Below are positions 21,602 through 32,057 of a stretch of DNA of 56,200 nt, piece by piece. The position numbers were made by a program, and so were the translations under genes. The stretch lies in NCBI GenBank assembly GCA_012031785.1, contig JAAUTG010000002.1, positions 1 to 56,200 of the forward strand. The letters are read 5' to 3'. This stretch comes from Saprospiraceae bacterium (GTDB taxonomy: Bacteria; Bacteroidota; Bacteroidia; Chitinophagales; Saprospiraceae). The notes under the pieces are model-generated. The model was not told the DNA's origin. It worked only from the letters and a program-made list of their open reading frames with translations, and did not search any database. Within the stretch, counting starts at the first letter, position 1. Each line of letters starts with the position of its first letter.

Positions 21602-23213
21602 TTACCGCATCAATAAAAAAGTCCCTCTGTAAGTTCGCTCTTTATCATCACTCATCAGTAATATGGTGGTGTAAATGTAAACCCCATTTGGGGCAGGCTT
21701 TCGATGCATCGTACCGTCCCAACCTATTGTACCATCCTCATCACTCATGGTATTTTTATCATAAACAACCTCACCCCAACGATCAAAAATTTGTAAGGAA
21801 AGAATAGATTTTAAATCGCTGTTAGCGTAGATGGTAAAACGGTCATTGTTGTTGTCGCCGTTAGGAGAAAAAGCGTTTGGGAAATAAGCGTAGTAATGGT
21901 CTAAATTGAGTTCTACAATACTATCACAACCATAAATAGATTGAAAATCTACTTTGTAGCTTCCTATTTCGCTAAAGCGTAATTTCCCAATTTTATACTG
22001 TTCCCCCTTAAATATTTTGGCATCCACACTCGTAAACTCATTTGGAGCTACTGTCAAGCGAATATTAACTATGCTGTCGCAGCCGTGTATCGAAGACAGA
22101 GTATCAGAATAAATCCCTTCCTGATAATACTTTTTACCATGATATTGAAATGCTTCATTAGGGCACGTAATAGCTTCCAAATCAGCGTATAATACAGGAA
22201 TTTCATGCTTAAAAATAGGGGTTAACCAGCAGGAGGTACTATTTTTTAGGACAGCTTGATACTTGCCTTCCACGCCATCCACTTGTAAAGCAGGTTGGGT
22301 TTGCCCTACTAAAGCAACACCATCTTTGTACCATTGATATGTTAAGCCTTCTTCTTTTGGAACTTGCAAAGTATAGGATGGACTACAAGGATGGTCTTGT
22401 GGCGTGATTTTGTATTCAAAATTACGGCGGTCGTCCAAGATAAGATTGTCAAAAAAATAATAAGTATCCGATATTCTAGAAGCCTCAAGTTTGGCGCAGT
22501 CAGGTCCAATAGCAATGGCATACATATCCTGAGTAGGTGTGAAAGTAACGCTATACTCTAACCATTGGTTCGTACCACTTGCCCAAACTTTACCCAACTC
22601 TACCCAGCCAGTTCCATTAGTAGGGCAACCATGTCCTGAATTGCCTTGTCCGAAAGGTAAGTTAGCACAATCAGTTGTACCAAAAAAAGTGACATTTAGG
22701 CTAGGCGAATTTTGTGGATGAGTAAAGCCAATATGGAATTTGAAGCGATAAGTAGTTCCAGCTTTTAAAGGAGAATTCAAGCAAGCCCCTGTATATTCTT
22801 TCCAGTTTGGTTCTGGATTATTACCAAACCGACCGTCTCGAAATCCAACACATGCTTGTCCGTCTGGGAAAGGAAGTGGAGGAGGTAAATTATCCCAACC
22901 CATCCAGCCACAAGTGTGAATGTAGTCGGTAGTAGCTTCCGAAGCCTGTATCCAAGTGCCTGCACAACCAAGTTGACTTCTGTTGCTTGGGCAGCAGTTT
23001 CGTTCCTCAAAAGAGGGATTTGGAATTAAAAGAAACTGGCTCTGCCACTGTGCAGCTGCAATCTGGATCATTCAAATCAATCAGCCCATCTTGGTCATCG
23101 TCCTTTCCATTTTCACAATTTTCAGTGTAAGAGATAAATCTAGTACCGTCCGAAGGCAGCATCCAAAGTGCTACTAAAAGTGCAAGGGAGTATATAAAAT
23201 GGTACAAATACAT
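21602..23213 (-). CDS. Secreted protein with T9SS type B (gliding-motility-associated/CHU_C) C-terminal domain; frameshift near 23030
   Basis: N-terminal signal peptide and ENCENGKDDDQDGLIDLNDPDC; C-terminus YFPNAFSPNGDNNNDRFTIYAN...LQIFDRWGEVVYDK...GWDGTMHRKPAPNGVYIYTT. Confidence 0.85.
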
Positions 23214-23593
23214 ACAAATCGCTTTTTTTTAGTAAAAAAACTTACTTTTTAACAGGTTTTATGGTGGAATAACCGCAGAAACTATTGAGAAATCAAAATA
23301 CTTAATGATAATTTTTAGATTAAGCTGTATTTATAATAATTCTGTAAATATAAAATTTAAGCATAATAAATGAGAAAAATTTTTATTTTTTTTGAATAAA
23401 AAAGTATTTTTTTTTGACAAAACATAGAATTATCAGTAATCTTATCAAGTTGACTAAAGGCGATTGGATGGCGCGATGGATAGGATTACAAGAATTTTTA
23501 ACAAGTAATTGAAAATATTTTAGTAGTATTTCCTCAATTTGTCGTAATATTGAAGTTGAAAGAGCAAATCATACGAAATAAAAACTCATAGCT

Positions 23594-24919
23594 TTGGAAC
23601 ATAAACTTCTCGAAAATAAAGTCATAAATGGAATAGCAAAAGATACGTATTTGCAAGAGGAGCAAGCGCGTTACTACCCTATTTCTGTGGAAAATATTTA
23701 CAGGGCAAAAATTAGGTTAAGCGGCATAGCAGAGCATACGCCTTTAATGCTCAACGCCAGCTTGAGCGAGCAGTACGAATGTAATGTGTATTTAAAACGC
23801 GAGGATTTACAGGTAGTACGCTCTTACAAAATTAGAGGCGCGTACAATAAAATGGCAACTATGCCGCGCAGCCTTTTGGAAAAGGGTATTGTTTGTGCAA
23901 GTGCCGGTAATCATGCGCAAGGTGTAGCTTTTGCTTGTTTTAAAATGGGGGTGAAAGGGAAAATTTTTATGCCTACGGTAGCTCCAAGCCAAAAAATCAA
24001 TAAAGTAAAGCTATTTGGAAAGGATCAAGTAGAAGTCGTGCTGGTGGGAGACACTTACGATGATGCTTATTCAGAAGCCATTAAAGACGCAGAGGAAAAC
24101 GGAAAAACCTTTATTCATCCCTTTAATGACGAACGCACGATAGAAGGGCAAGGTGTGGTGGGATTAGAAATACTGGAAGATATTACTGTCCCCATAGACT
24201 ATTTATTCGCACCAATTGGTGGTGGTGGTTTAATCAGCGGTGTAGGTAGTTTTTTCAGGCAAATGAGTCCTGAAACAAAGATAATTGGGGTTGAGCCGCT
24301 TGGCGCACCTTCTATGAAAGAATCCTTTAAACAGGGAAAGGTAGTAAAGTTGCAAAATATTGACCCTTTTGTGGATGGTGCAGCCGTACAGAAAGTGGGA
24401 GATAAAAATTTTCGTATTTGTCAAGAAGTAGTTGACGAAATTACTCTTGTGCCAGAAGGCAAAATTTGTACTACTATTCTTCAGCTTTACAACGAAGAAG
24501 GTATTGTCGTGGAACCTGCGGGTGCTTTGTCTATTGCAGTGTTGGATTTTTACAGGGATAGAATTGTAGGTAAAAACGTGGTGTGCATCATTAGTGGTGG
24601 TAATAACGACATCACGCGCACAGAGGAAATAAAGGAGCGTTCTTTACTATACGAAGGCTTGAAGCACTATTTTATCATCAGATTTCCTCAAAGACCAGGC
24701 GCTTTGAAGGAATTTTTGAATAACGTACTCGGTCCGAATGACGACATTACTCGGTTTGAGTACGATAAAAAAAATAGCAAAGGGGCAGGGGCAAGTTTAG
24801 TGGGTATTGAGGTGAAGCAAAAAGAAGATTATCAACTGCTCCTACAACGAATGAAGGAGCATGGTGTTGATTTTGAGGAACTGAACAATAGCCCTATGCT
24901 TTTTGACTGGTTTGTGTAA
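23594..24919 (+). CDS. ilvA: Threonine ammonia-lyase (threonine dehydratase), TTG start
   Basis: PLP motif VYLKREDLQVVRSYKIRGAYNKM, GNHAQGVAFACF, GGGGLISGVGSFF, C-terminal regulatory-like domain; intact. Confidence 0.92.
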   Translation: MEHKLLENKVINGIAKDTYLQEEQARYYPISVENIYRAKIRLSGIAEHTPLMLNASLSEQYECNVYLKREDLQVVRSYKIRGAYNKMATMPRSLLEKGIVCASAGNHAQGVAFACFKMGVKGKIFMPTVAPSQKINKVKLFGKDQVEVVLVGDTYDDAYSEAIKDAEENGKTFIHPFNDERTIEGQGVVGLEILEDITVPIDYLFAPIGGGGLISGVGSFFRQMSPETKIIGVEPLGAPSMKESFKQGKVVKLQNIDPFVDGAAVQKVGDKNFRICQEVVDEITLVPEGKICTTILQLYNEEGIVVEPAGALSIAVLDFYRDRIVGKNVVCIISGGNNDITRTEEIKERSLLYEGLKHYFIIRFPQRPGALKEFLNNVLGPNDDITRFEYDKKNSKGAGASLVGIEVKQKEDYQLLLQRMKEHGVDFEELNNSPMLFDWFV

Positions 24920-24924
24920 AAATA

Positions 24925-25996
24925 TTATCTGTCGAGTATTAAAAACTCTACGCGGCGATTCAGTTGCCTGCCTGTTTCAGTTTCGTTGTCTCCGATTGGT
25001 TGGGTTTCTCCTAACCCTACGCATCGAAGACGACTGGAAGCAATACCGCGCTCGGTAAGATAATTCATTACTGCGCTGGCGCGTTGTTGGGAGAGATTGA
25101 GGTTGTAATCGTGTTCACCAGTTGCATCTGTGTGACCTCGAATTTCAAGTTGCATGGTCGGATACTGCGCCAGAATTGTGATTAGTTCTTTCAATTGTGT
25201 GGCAGACTTTGGTAAAATAACTGCCTTATCCCAATCGAAGTACACACGATCCAACTGAATGGTATTCCCAACTTCTAAATCCAAGTTTTTCAAGTCATTG
25301 GGTTTAGGATTTAGCATTCTAACTGTCACATCGTCCACCATGTAATAAGAATAATCCAAATCAGTAGGTTCGCGTTTGGCTTCAGTAAATTCATCCATAT
25401 TGAAATTACCAATAATCATGTAATTACAATTACAACTGGCTACAAATCTTCCTGCCACGCGCACCCATTCATTGGTTGGTACATCTACTACTGTTTTGAG
25501 TTGAAATTCTGGGCGTTTCCAAATTGCTTCCTCGCCATCGCCACCTGCTAAAGGTTCATCCGAAAAATAGATGCCAAAATTATTTACTTTTACAGAAGTT
25601 ACAATCGGGTTTACCCAATATTCGATATAATATTCTTCTCCAAGAACTAAAGGAGCTTTTTAGTTTGGTTTGTAAGTATTCCTTACAGTGCATGGTGTTA
25701 GCGCAGCCATACGTTTTAATACCCACCATGTACTTCCCCGAACGCGGCGCATGATTTTTTACGTCCACATTTGGACGTTTGAAGAACGATCCCATATTCC
25801 CCACAAAAAACAAATCTGGTGAACCTCCATTGGGTGAAGTCCAGTCATAAATGTTGTCATGAAATTCATGCTCATTGGATGACCAGTTTCTAGGTATTTT
25901 TTTAGCACGCTCAAAACCAGGATTAGAAACCAAATTTTGTGAGTTCGCGCAAAAACAAGATAGTAGCAATAAGCTATAAAGCAATACTTTTTTCAT
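24925..25996 (-). CDS. OmpA-family outer membrane/secreted protein; frameshift(s) near 25460-25660
   Basis: MKKVLLYSLLLLSCFCANSQNLVSNPGFE N-terminus; OmpA C-terminus YFDWDKAVILPKSATQLKELITIL...LEIRGHTDATGEHDYNLNLSQQRASAVMNYLTERGI. Confidence 0.85.
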
Positions 25997-26226
25997 AGTA
26001 TGTTTCGGTTTTTGATGCCATTTTACCAATCTTAAAACATCAACTAAATAAATTTGATCCTGTTCACCAGTTCTCCTATTCCTAATAAACGTAGAAGTGA
26101 TGATGGCGTAACATCTTTTTAAAAAAAATATTTAGTTTGTAAAACTATTAATTAAAATAGCTGTATTACTATTTATTATAGCTTTACTATTATAAAATAA
26201 TGCACTAATATTAAACATTTATCTCC

Positions 26227-26764
26227 ATGATGAACAGCAATGAATTTATCTGTCAGTTCAATACTTTTCGAGGTGTGCTAAAAGCAACTGCCATGCGTTT
26301 AATTAATAATTCACGATGAAGCGGAAGACTTAGTACAAGAAACTGCCTACAAAGCTTACAAATACTTGAGATTATATCAACAAGATACTAATTTTGTGGC
26401 TTGGCTTTTAACCATTCAGAGAAATATTTTTATCAATAATTATCGAAGAAGCCGAAAGCGACAGCATATTTTTGAACACGCTGTTGACAATCATTTAATT
26501 GGTTCACAAGACCGAACTGTGAATAATGAAGGGGAATCTACAGTTACCATGCAGGAGCTAGATGCGTCTGTAGATCAATTGAGTGAGGACTTCAAAATAC
26601 CATTCCTGATGAGTTATCGGGGGTATAAGTACCATGAAATAGCAGAGGTGCTGGACCTTCCGCTCGGTACAGTGAAAAGTCGTATCTTCTTTGCACGGAA
26701 ACAATTGCAAAAAACGTTACGAAATAAGTTTGAAGCATCTAATTTTTCTGAATTTCTGAACTAA
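26227..26764 (+). CDS. ECF-type RNA polymerase sigma factor; frameshift near 26315
   Basis: MMNSNEFICQFNTFRGVLKATAMRLI then HDEAEDLVQETAYKAYKY...FVAWLLTIQRNIFINNYRR; region 4 YRGYKYHEIAEVLDLPLGTVKSRIFFARKQL. Confidence 0.85.
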
Positions 26765-26774
26765 TACTATTGAT

Positions 26775-27491
26775 ATGGGAGTTTCCATTAAATTAACTAT
26801 CAACGAAAATCTGTTTGTACGTGATCCAGTGAGTACCAAAATTGGTCAAGGTATTCTGAGGGACAGTATTTTACTGATTGATGAAATCGGATTTGAGCAA
26901 TTCACTTTCAAAAAAATTAGCTAAAAAAACGGGGACTACCGAAGCCACCGTGTATCGCTACTTTGACAACAAACAGAACCTGCTCATCTATCTTATTAAT
27001 TGGTATTGGGAGTGGATGAACTTCCTAATTGATTATCATTGTATTAATATAAAAAATCCGAAGAAAAAATTGAGCACTGCGATTGCTTGTATCGTCAACA
27101 CCGCACGGCGCGATGCCTCCATCGAATTTGTAGATGAGGATGTGTTGCATAAGATTATCATTACGGAAGGAACTAAAGCCTATCATAATAAAGCAGTGGA
27201 CGAACAAAATAGACAAGGTTATTTTAAATCTTATAAATTACTTTGTCAAAAATTGCAGATATTATTTTAGAGATTAAACCAGATTTCAAATATCCTAGAG
27301 CTTTAGCTACCAACACAATAGAAATGGCACAAAACAATATCTATTGTGCTATTCATTTACCTAGGCTAACGGATGTTAATGTTAAAAATGATGACTACAG
27401 CGAAGTGACCACTTTAGTAGAATACTTTGTATTTCAAGTGCTCGGAGAATTTAAAGTTGATTTTCATCAAAATGGGGTAAAACAAAATTAA
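26775..27491 (+). CDS. TetR/AcrR family transcriptional regulator; two frameshifts (near 26910 and 27255)
   Basis: HTH GQGILRDSILLIDEIGFEQFTFKKI + LAKKTGTTEATVYRYFDNKQNLLIYLINWYWEW; C-terminal ligand-like domain in two frames. Confidence 0.75.
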
Positions 27492-27493
27492 TT

Positions 27494-27533
27494 TTTTTAC
27501 AGATTTTGTAATTAATTACAAAATCTGTAAAAA
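27494..27533. terminator. Bidirectional terminator, 40-bp perfect palindrome
   Basis: tttttacagattttgtaatt|aattacaaaatctgtaaaaa between convergent genes; T-rich on both exits. Confidence 0.75.
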
Positions 27534-27577
27534 GTATTTATAGTTACAGTAACGCTCAAAATTTTAGTCGCGATTAC

Positions 27578-29427
27578 CTACAAAGCCTCTTGTTCGATGC
27601 CTCGAATACGTTTGGTATTTCCAATTTGTTCAATTTTTTGAAGCAGTTGAATCGCTTCTTTGGCTTCTAAGCAAGAATAATAAAGTACAACGTTCGACAA
27701 AATAAATAATAAAAAAACAAAGTAAACGACCGTCATTGTAATAAAAGTCAGTATCAGAGTACTCGCATTTTCAAGTGCTTCTCCTTCAAAAGGTAACACC
27801 CAAGTAAGTTTTTCAAAAAAAGATTAATCACAATTGTATCTAAAACATTGAAAATATGAATCCAATTAGGGATAAGGCAAGGAACAAACCTACCATTTTC
27901 CCATATTGCTTTTTCAAAAGTTGAAAAGTTTCACCTAATGTTTTAAATACGCTGCCTGTTTCTTGATACGAAGTAACTGCCCAAAGGAGTACGATAGGAC
28001 CTAAAAAAGGCACTAATATATAAGAAAAGGCTTCTGTGAAAGCAATCATACTATACCAAACTGCAACTACTACGGCTAATTTCAAGACCCCCAGCCCATG
28101 AGCTTGCACAGGCGGATGAATATGTAAAAAAGTTAAATAAGTAAGTAATATCACTGGAATCATAACCACTAAAGCCATCCAAGGAATATCATTAATAAAA
28201 AACTGATAAAACACGGAAAAGGTACCAAACACGTTGGCTGGAAAGAGGAACGTGATAGAAAAATTTTCAGTCAGCAAAAAAGCTGCCGTAGTATAAGTTG
28301 CTGCACTAATAAGCACTAATAAAAGCCAATGTGTAATGTTCTTGCGAAACAACAAAAAAGTATCCCCAATAATATCGCTATCTGTTTTAATTTTTAACCA
28401 CTCTACGGATAAACTTTTATCTGCTACTAATTTTCCCACACTGTTGGGTGTAAAGCCATATTTTTGCACGTAAAGTCTAGGATAAATCACAAAATAACTG
28501 ATTACAAAAACCAAACAAATAAGAATAAAGCATCCTCGAATCAAGTCTGGGGTTTCTGTTTGGCGCGTCAAAAAGCCTTCAAAAAAAGCAGCTAGTATAA
28601 TAATAGGTACTATTCCCATCATAATCTTTAACCCCCTACGCGCAGACTGCTGAAATGATTTGAGCCTGGAGTAAGTGCTAGGGAATACAATTCCTTTACC
28701 AATAGCTATACCTGCCGCTCCAGCAATAATAATTGCCGAAATTTCTAGCGTACCATGTATCCAAATGGTTAGAAAAGATTCTACAAACACCCCTTCCTTG
28801 ATGAAGAAAAATTGAAAAGCCCCCACCATGATACCATTGCTAATCAAAACGATGAAAGTTCCTAATGTGTAAAACACCCCCATGACAAAAGTTAGAAAGG
28901 CGACTGTCAAATTGTTAACCGCAATCCCTAAGGACATGGACAACTCTCCTCTTTGTTTATAGACGCGCATCGGGTCTCCAGACCTGATATTCTCACGGGT
29001 CATTTCTGTATAATCATTTCCTAGAATTACTTCTAAAAAGTTCTCATCCATTGCACAAGAGAGCATCCCAATTGCCATAGATACCGCAAAGACTAAAAAA
29101 GAAACCAATAACTCACTTCGCGCATCATACATCACACGTGGCATATCCTCCGTCCAAAAAGTCAATAATTTGCGTTTACTAGATTTCCTTTTTTTTATAG
29201 ACATCTGTAAAGATTTGTTGCGCCACTCCGTTCAGATAGACACGCACCGAACGGTTGGGATAAAAAGTACGTGCAAAAGACAAATCATCTAAAATATGCA
29301 CAAAAAGGTTATAAAGCTTCTCGGGAGTTTTGTAAGGACTTTTCAAAATGGTTTCAAAAGATTGCCATTTATCCTTCATTTGTTCTATAAATCTGGTCTC
29401 ACGCATAAGGTCAAAATTTGTCAACAA
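27578..29427 (-). CDS. SpoIIM/DUF95-family integral membrane protein, ~615 aa after repair; about three frameshifts
   Basis: N-terminus MRETRFIEQMKDKWQSFETIL; SpoIIM core NNLTVAFLTFVMGVFYTLGTFIVLISNGIMVGAFQFFFI...FLTIWIHGTLEISAIIIAGAAGIAIGKGIVFP; C-terminal extension rejoins through FNVLDTIVINLFFEKLTWVLPFEGEALENAS. Confidence 0.7.
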
Positions 29428-30005
29428 ATCAATTAGTGTGCCTTTAGCACTTATATTTCTATGCCTTAAATATCTTCATCACGAAATTACTACGCTTTAT
29501 TCAAAATTACAACACTAAATCACAGAAAGAGACAAATGGGATATCACTAATTGCTACAAAAGCGAAGTATTTTAGCGACTTTACGTCTTTCAGTAGCGCA
29601 TCTATGCTCCTAGCCCAACAACTAACCAAACGTTGAAATAAAAAATCTATTCACGACTTCTGATATTTTTCTGATTCTACGTCTTAATAGCAAATGCCAA
29701 ATGAAAATATTTTTGTTTTTAACAAATTTTGTAGCTCAACCGCTAAATTAAACCTAGTACCCAATAGTTTATTCGGTTATAATTTCAAAGCTACAAAAAT
29801 AGTCAAGTAACCTAAATCTTTTTAAAAAGCAGACAACTCAGTAGAGTCAGCGAACTGTACAACATTTCAGCCATAGCAATAACTTACCTAAATCATGTTT
29901 TTACAGGCATATACTTAGTGCTGATAGATACAGCTAAGCCCATATTCTTGTGAAAAGCAGCGACTAACATTTTTTTATTTTTTACTACTTAAAAATTAAC
30001 AACTA

Positions 30006-31928
30006 ATGAAAAACGTATTTCATTTACTGGTATTCTTATGTGCTATTTACAGCCTAGCTCAGGCACAAACCCCTTTTGTCAAGCATCAAATCATTGAAAA
30101 AACGCGCATTAATGTACGAACAAATCGAGTTACACTTGCTTCAATCTCCCTCAACGCGCCTGTTTCAGGAAAAGTGATACTTCGATTTGATGGAAATTGT
30201 ATCGCCAGTGCGGGTGACCGAATTGTGTTAGCTGCCAGCGATGATACTAACTGGCACGTCAATGATGGGAGCACAAGTGTAGAACCTTCCAACAGCGATG
30301 TCAATCAAAATTCTTTCTCACACAGTCGAGTGTATCAAGTGACGGCAGGCAACCACAATTTCTATGCTATCGCCCACAATTACGTGGAAACAAATGGCAA
30401 TGGAGAAGCCTCCATTTACGGTATATTGACTGCCGAGTTTTTTCCAAACTCTAGTCAACCTACGCCTATTGTGTTATCAAAAAACATTAGCCAAACCCGT
30501 ATTGAAGTCAGAAGTACGCCAAAGGTATTAGCTCAACAAACCTTCTACGTGCCTGCTCATGGTAAAGTAGTAGTTCGATTTGATGGTAGTTGCCATGCTA
30601 CACCTGGTGATCGTATTGTGTTGGCAGCAAGCAACACTCCGAATTGGAACGTCAATGATGGCAACGTTGCAGTGGAAGCAACCAACAACGATGTCAATCA
30701 TAAACCCTTTTCTCATACGAGAGTGTACGAAGTGGCAGCAGGTTGGCACAACTTTTACGCTGTGGCACATAACTACGTAGAGCGTGATGGCAACGGCGAG
30801 GCTTCTATATATGGTACCTTAACCGTAGAATTTATCCCGAACGCAAGTATTCCTGATGTAGTTACTAGACACCAAACCATCAATAAAACTTTTTTAGAAG
30901 TACGAAATAATCCTGTAGAATTAGCTCAGCAATCGCTTTATGTTTCAAAGAAAGGTAAGGTGGTAGTACGGTTCAACGGTAATTGTATTTCTACGCCTGG
31001 AGATCGTATAGTGTTAGCTGCCAGTAATGATGAAAACTGGCACGTCAATAGTGGTAATGTGAATACAGAAGCCATCACGACTGACCTTAATAGCAATAGT
31101 TTTTCTCACACTAGAGTCTATGAAGTTGCACCTGGGACACATCATTTTTACGCCATTGCCCACAATTATGTAGAACGCGATGGAAATGGTAAAGCCTCCA
31201 TTTATGGTACTTTAACGGTTCAATATTACGCCGATGGAGCATGTGATATTCAATTACCCAACCCTTCCATTATGTTTGCTGGTACGGAACAATATGAAGT
31301 GAATGGTCAAGAATACACGCGCTATGAAATACCTGTTACTAATTATCTTGCTTTTCCCGATTATCTGTTTGAGGCTGCTCCAGATTTACCTGCTTGCGGT
31401 TTAAATAATAACTCAGCACGTACTTGGGTTAGTATTTACGATCAAGATAACAACTATATTTATGGGTTTTGCGCACTTGGAGAAAATGAAGATTTAAAGC
31501 GTATATGGTTCAGTGTCAGACGTGGCGAGTGCCCGCCGAACGTAATTTATGTGACACTCACCGATAGAAGATGTGGTAAAGTTTATCGTTCTAATCCAGT
31601 TGCCTTGAACTGTTTGTCGAATAACTCAAATCAAGCCAAACAGGAAGCTAAATCTGATGTTAACGCCAACTTTCAGGTTTATCCAAACCCGAGTTCACGC
31701 TACGGCAACACTACGGTTACTTTCTCTACCTCCACACCTAGTAGAGTTTATCTGCAAGTGTTTGATTTGAGTGGGAAACTTTTGTATAATCTAGTGGCGT
31801 CAGATGAGCTAGAAGCTGGTGTTCATAACTATTCCCTTACTGATGTGAGCCTTGCTGCTGGTACGTATTTTATTCGCGGTCATATTGGAAATGAAACAAT
31901 TACAGAAAAATTAGTGGTCATAGAATAA
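30006..31928 (+). CDS. Secreted T9SS type A cargo with three tandem ~125-aa repeats
   Basis: Signal peptide; three copies of GKVVVRFDG-C---PGDRIVLAAS---NW-VN-G...FSH-RVY-V--G-H-FYA-AHNYVE--GNG-ASIYGTLT; sorting tail VYPNPSSRYGNTTVTFSTSTPSRVYLQVFDLSGKLLYNL...GTYFIRGHIGNETITEKLVVIE. Confidence 0.85.
   Translation: MKNVFHLLVFLCAIYSLAQAQTPFVKHQIIEKTRINVRTNRVTLASISLNAPVSGKVILRFDGNCIASAGDRIVLAASDDTNWHVNDGSTSVEPSNSDVNQNSFSHSRVYQVTAGNHNFYAIAHNYVETNGNGEASIYGILTAEFFPNSSQPTPIVLSKNISQTRIEVRSTPKVLAQQTFYVPAHGKVVVRFDGSCHATPGDRIVLAASNTPNWNVNDGNVAVEATNNDVNHKPFSHTRVYEVAAGWHNFYAVAHNYVERDGNGEASIYGTLTVEFIPNASIPDVVTRHQTINKTFLEVRNNPVELAQQSLYVSKKGKVVVRFNGNCISTPGDRIVLAASNDENWHVNSGNVNTEAITTDLNSNSFSHTRVYEVAPGTHHFYAIAHNYVERDGNGKASIYGTLTVQYYADGACDIQLPNPSIMFAGTEQYEVNGQEYTRYEIPVTNYLAFPDYLFEAAPDLPACGLNNNSARTWVSIYDQDNNYIYGFCALGENEDLKRIWFSVRRGECPPNVIYVTLTDRRCGKVYRSNPVALNCLSNNSNQAKQEAKSDVNANFQVYPNPSSRYGNTTVTFSTSTPSRVYLQVFDLSGKLLYNLVASDELEAGVHNYSLTDVSLAAGTYFIRGHIGNETITEKLVVIE
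30081..31236 (+). repeat. Three tandem protein-level repeats, ~380-390 nt each (about 30081-30477, 30478-30866, 30867-31236)
   Basis: Direct visual alignment of the translations; nucleotide sequence is more diverged than protein. Confidence 0.85.
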
Positions 31929-32000
31929 TTGTAACTAACACTTTCAGGCTTTGAAAATTGATAACAAACAACTGAAGTGGTGTAAATTTTACTAAAAAAA

Positions 32001-32023
32001 CAGGGAAACCAATTGTTTCCCTG
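32001..32023 (-). terminator. Rho-independent terminator for the PBP1A gene
   Basis: cagggaaac caatt gtttccctg; preceded on + by aaaaaaa, i.e. a T-tract on the minus strand. Confidence 0.7.
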
Positions 32024-32057
32024 TACATACACCCTTATGAGACCTAATGTTAACAAT

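Noticed and set aside
23594-23596. TTG start of ilvA as an unusual regulatory start
   Set aside because: TTG starts are ordinary, and an undetected indel in the 5' end could also hide an upstream ATG.
27578-29427. Evidence for sporulation from the SpoIIM-like gene
   Set aside because: SpoIIM/DUF95 homologues are widespread in non-sporulating bacteria; no other sporulation genes present.
30081-31236. Tandem repeats as CRISPR or VNTR
   Set aside because: Repeat unit is ~380 nt, conserved at protein level and in frame; it is a domain repeat.
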